Positions 6,041 to 7,565 of a stretch of DNA of 7,565 nt are shown in pieces (position 1 is the stretch's first letter; every line of letters starts with the position of its first letter). The notes under the pieces are model-generated. The model ran no database searches. It was not told the origin of the DNA and worked only from the letters and a program-made list of their open reading frames with translations. Position numbers and translations under genes: made by a program. This DNA is from an uncultured Acidimicrobiaceae bacterium (lineage in GTDB: Bacteria; Actinomycetota; Acidimicrobiia; Acidimicrobiales; UBA8592), in the NCBI GenBank assembly GCA_913031515.1, contig CAJWET010000071.1:1-7565 (forward strand), given 5' to 3'.

Positions 6041-6046
6041 ATCATA
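6041..6046 (-). promoter_or_regulatory. -10 box for the maoC-msrA pair
   Basis: Minus-strand TATGAT differs from the TATAAT consensus by one base, and would place the transcript start about 15-20 bases before the ATG, leaving room for GAGGAG. A TTGAAA lies upstream but only 13 bases away, too close for a normal -35. The pair could also be read through from coaA. Confidence 0.38.
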
Positions 6047-6095
6047 CTTTGCGCGATCGTTTCAATCTCACGCCGTGGACATATTTTCTCTGCAG

Positions 6096-7001
6096 TTATT
6101 GTTTCTTGAAAGCGAGTTCCCAAATCCTGTGCGATTTTTCCTTAAATAGAATAAGGTCAGCCCGCGTTTTCACTGGAAGTATGTTTTCCCTAAGATTTGT
6201 TGAGTTAACTAAGTCCCAAATCATGGCTGCTTCTTCCTTAGCGTCTCTTTCTGAAAGGTGAGAGTACCGATTAAAGAAAGAGTTATCGTTTGCCACCGCT
6301 TCGTTACATAGGTTCCAAAAGCGAGATATGTACCAATGCTTTATGTCTTCTTCATCAGCATCTAGAAATATGCAGAAGTCAATGAAGTCTCGAATCGATG
6401 GCCGGTTGGCTTCAGCAGGTGTTTTGGGATCATCTTGGAGTAGATTGAGCCCCTCGAGGATAAGAATGTCCGGGTTTTCAACAATTTTTTTCGTGTTTGT
6501 TACATCATAAATTGTATGTGAATAGGTTGGCGCGTGGTGTTCACCCGATGAGGATTTAACTGATGAAAGAAATGAAACAATAGCCGTATAGTCATAACTT
6601 TCAGGGAACCCTTTGCGGTGCATAATGCCTAATTCTTTGAGCTTGTTGTTTGGGAAAAGGAATCCATCTGTCGATATCACGTCAACCGTAAGATTACCTC
6701 GCGTGGTTTCTAGTAGTGATTTCAGAATTATTGAAACAGAAGTTTTTCCTACTGCGACGGCCCCCGTTACCCCGAGGATAAAGGGCGGCGATGTCGGCTT
6801 GTTGCGTTCAATTGACTGTTCAACATCCTGCAAATGGCCCCTTTCTAATATTGCAGTTGCTAGAGGAACGTAGATGCGCTCTACCTCTTCAAGTTGTACC
6901 GGTAACTCAGAATGTGGGTTGTAATCAATTGATGTGTGGGTGGTTTTTTCCTCCCACTCTTTTCTGCTGATTGATTCGAAATCTTTTCCTAAATTACCCA
7001 C
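6096..7001 (-). CDS. coaA: Type I pantothenate kinase
   Basis: CoaA phosphorylates pantothenate with ATP, the committed and feedback-regulated step of coenzyme A synthesis, in the cytosol. The 301-residue protein (E. coli CoaA is 316) shows the P-loop GAVAVGKTS (80-88, Lys86), STDGFLFPNNKL (110-121, Asp112, Walker-B-like position), the lid segment KGFPESYDY, YSHTIYDV (160-167, His162), LILEGLNLLQ (180-189), and NLRENILPVKTRADLIL (269-285), whose Asn273 matches the pantothenate-contacting Asn of the E. coli enzyme. The N-terminal region with ISRKEW and VERIYVPLA matches the usual family start, so the GTG at 7001 is preferred; no other in-frame start precedes the P-loop. There is no Shine-Dalgarno site. 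The gene heads a same-strand block with the MaoC hydratase and msrA, fitting CoA-thioester metabolism. Confidence 0.95.
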   Translation of the reverse strand: MGNLGKDFESISRKEWEEKTTHTSIDYNPHSELPVQLEEVERIYVPLATAILERGHLQDVEQSIERNKPTSPPFILGVTGAVAVGKTSVSIILKSLLETTRGNLTVDVISTDGFLFPNNKLKELGIMHRKGFPESYDYTAIVSFLSSVKSSSGEHHAPTYSHTIYDVTNTKKIVENPDILILEGLNLLQDDPKTPAEANRPSIRDFIDFCIFLDADEEDIKHWYISRFWNLCNEAVANDNSFFNRYSHLSERDAKEEAAMIWDLVNSTNLRENILPVKTRADLILFKEKSHRIWELAFKKQ

Positions 7002-7024
7002 AATAATAGTTTGGCGGGTTTTTT

Positions 7025-7030
7025 TATGAT
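7025..7030 (+). promoter_or_regulatory. Possible -10 box upstream of the alcohol dehydrogenase
   Basis: TATGAT follows a seven-T run (7018-7024) in the gap between coaA and the dehydrogenase. Transcription would start near 7037, leaving a leader of about 100 bases before the ATG at 7139. No matching -35 box is seen. Confidence 0.3.
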
Positions 7031-7138
7031 TTGGGCTACATGAAGCACTTTACTGAAAATTTCCTTCGGGACGGGTGTCTAATTTTCACAAATAGAGTAT
7101 TGGTCGACATTCGTCCTTATATGGGACAAACTAAGGAT

Positions 7139-7565
7139 ATGAAGGCAGTGCAGGTCATTGATGGGTCTATCAGTGTCAATAATGTTTCGGAACCGCGTGG
7201 CGAAGGAGTAACTGTTGATGTCAAGTCCGTAGGGATTTGCGGCTCGGACCTACATATGATCGATTTTGGGATGATGTCCGTAATTCCAGGACATGAAATT
7301 GCTGGTGTCACTAGAGACGGTACTGAAGTTGCAATTGAACCGATGCTTTCCTGTGGGAATTGCAAATACTGTTTAGATGGGGAGGAGCCGTATTGTAGTG
7401 ATTCGCTTCCACGCACGTTTGGTATTGGGATTGATGGAGGAATGGCTGAGAGAATCATTGTTCCTGAGCGCTTCCTAATCCCTTTGGACTCCCGAGTGAG
7501 TATCAGAAATGCTTTTTTGGCTGAACCATTAGCAGTAGCTGTTAGAAGCCTTGGGAGGGTTGGGG
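7139..7565 (+). CDS. Zinc-dependent medium-chain alcohol dehydrogenase, 3' end outside window
   Basis: The first 142 residues of an MDR-superfamily dehydrogenase that would oxidise an alcohol or polyol with NAD(P) are visible. The catalytic-zinc ligands are Cys34 in GICGSDLH and His52-Glu53 in PGHEIAG. The structural-zinc loop has Cys72, Cys75, Cys78 and Cys86 (C-X2-C-X2-C-X7-C), and LAEPLAVA (127-134) leads towards the nucleotide-binding domain, which is cut off. All metal ligands are intact. The start is uncertain: MKAVQV at 7139 is the usual family beginning, but an in-frame ATG lies at 7121, and the frame stays open back to an ATG at 7040. AAGGA at 7133-7137 is too close to the 7139 ATG to be a normal ribosome site. 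The sub-family (sorbitol, threonine or other) cannot be told from this half. Divergent from coaA. Confidence 0.92.
   Translation, partial: MKAVQVIDGSISVNNVSEPRGEGVTVDVKSVGICGSDLHMIDFGMMSVIPGHEIAGVTRDGTEVAIEPMLSCGNCKYCLDGEEPYCSDSLPRTFGIGIDGGMAERIIVPERFLIPLDSRVSIRNAFLAEPLAVAVRSLGRVG

Noticed and set aside
5790..6149. 119-residue open frame on the plus strand across the maoC-coaA gap
   Set aside because: It is antisense to two well-supported genes and its translation is low-complexity with no domain signal.
7003..7008. Minus-strand TATTAT as the -10 box of coaA
   Set aside because: It ends one base before the GTG, so transcription would begin inside the gene, and no alternative start codon exists before the P-loop.
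6996..7024. ACCC...GGGT followed by seven T as an intrinsic terminator
   Set aside because: The stem is only about 4 bp with a long loop, and no plus-strand gene ends nearby for it to terminate.
7040..7138. In-frame N-terminal extension of the alcohol dehydrogenase from the ATG at 7040
   Set aside because: The family normally starts at MKAV-type sequence, and the extra residues resemble no domain; I kept the start at 7139 and flagged the doubt.
7117..7458. 113-residue open frame on the minus strand
   Set aside because: It lies antisense to the alcohol dehydrogenase, whose zinc-binding motifs are unmistakable; the minus-strand product has no recognisable motif.

Overview
The window holds nine protein-coding genes packed almost without gaps and no RNA genes, mobile elements or CRISPR arrays. 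The base composition looks moderate (mid-40s percent GC by eye). A short DUF2510 membrane protein points to Actinomycetota. A long-chain hydratase-2 (MaoC) protein, an ACAD10/11-type phosphotransferase, a FAS1-OmpA envelope protein and type I pantothenate kinase fit a free-living, lipid-degrading actinobacterium, perhaps a marine Acidimicrobiia-like lineage. That placement is inference from gene content only.

Layout. Positions 1-1691 (+) carry a two-gene operon: the 3' part of an EthD-domain protein, then an epoxide hydrolase, joined by an ATGA overlap. The hydrolase runs convergently into a phosphotransferase gene (1688-2722, -), with the stop codons overlapping by 4 bp. From a 139-bp divergent intergenic region, a second plus-strand pair reads right: the DUF2510 membrane protein (2862-3230) and an anchored BON-like/FAS1/OmpA envelope protein (3243-4496). 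This pair converges on a minus-strand block at 4518-7001 made of coaA (pantothenate kinase), a MaoC-like enoyl-CoA hydratase 2 and msrA. A zinc-dependent alcohol dehydrogenase begins at about 7139 (+) and leaves the window.

How they may work together. The epoxide hydrolase with its EthD partner, the phosphotransferase, the hydratase and the dehydrogenase all suit breakdown of lipids or other hydrophobic compounds through CoA thioesters. CoaA supplies the committed step of CoA synthesis. MsrA repairs oxidised methionine. The DUF2510 and FAS1-OmpA pair is a separate cell-envelope unit.

Regulation. Two starts at the divergent region (2722 and 2862) lack a Shine-Dalgarno sequence and each has a TANNNT -10 hexamer exactly at -12 to -7, the signature of leaderless mRNAs. 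The other notable non-coding signals are a 14-bp-stem hairpin inside the EthD gene (89-124) and hairpins just beyond the stop codons at both convergent junctions. I found no clearly undescribed system. The most unusual protein is the BON-like/FAS1/OmpA fusion.
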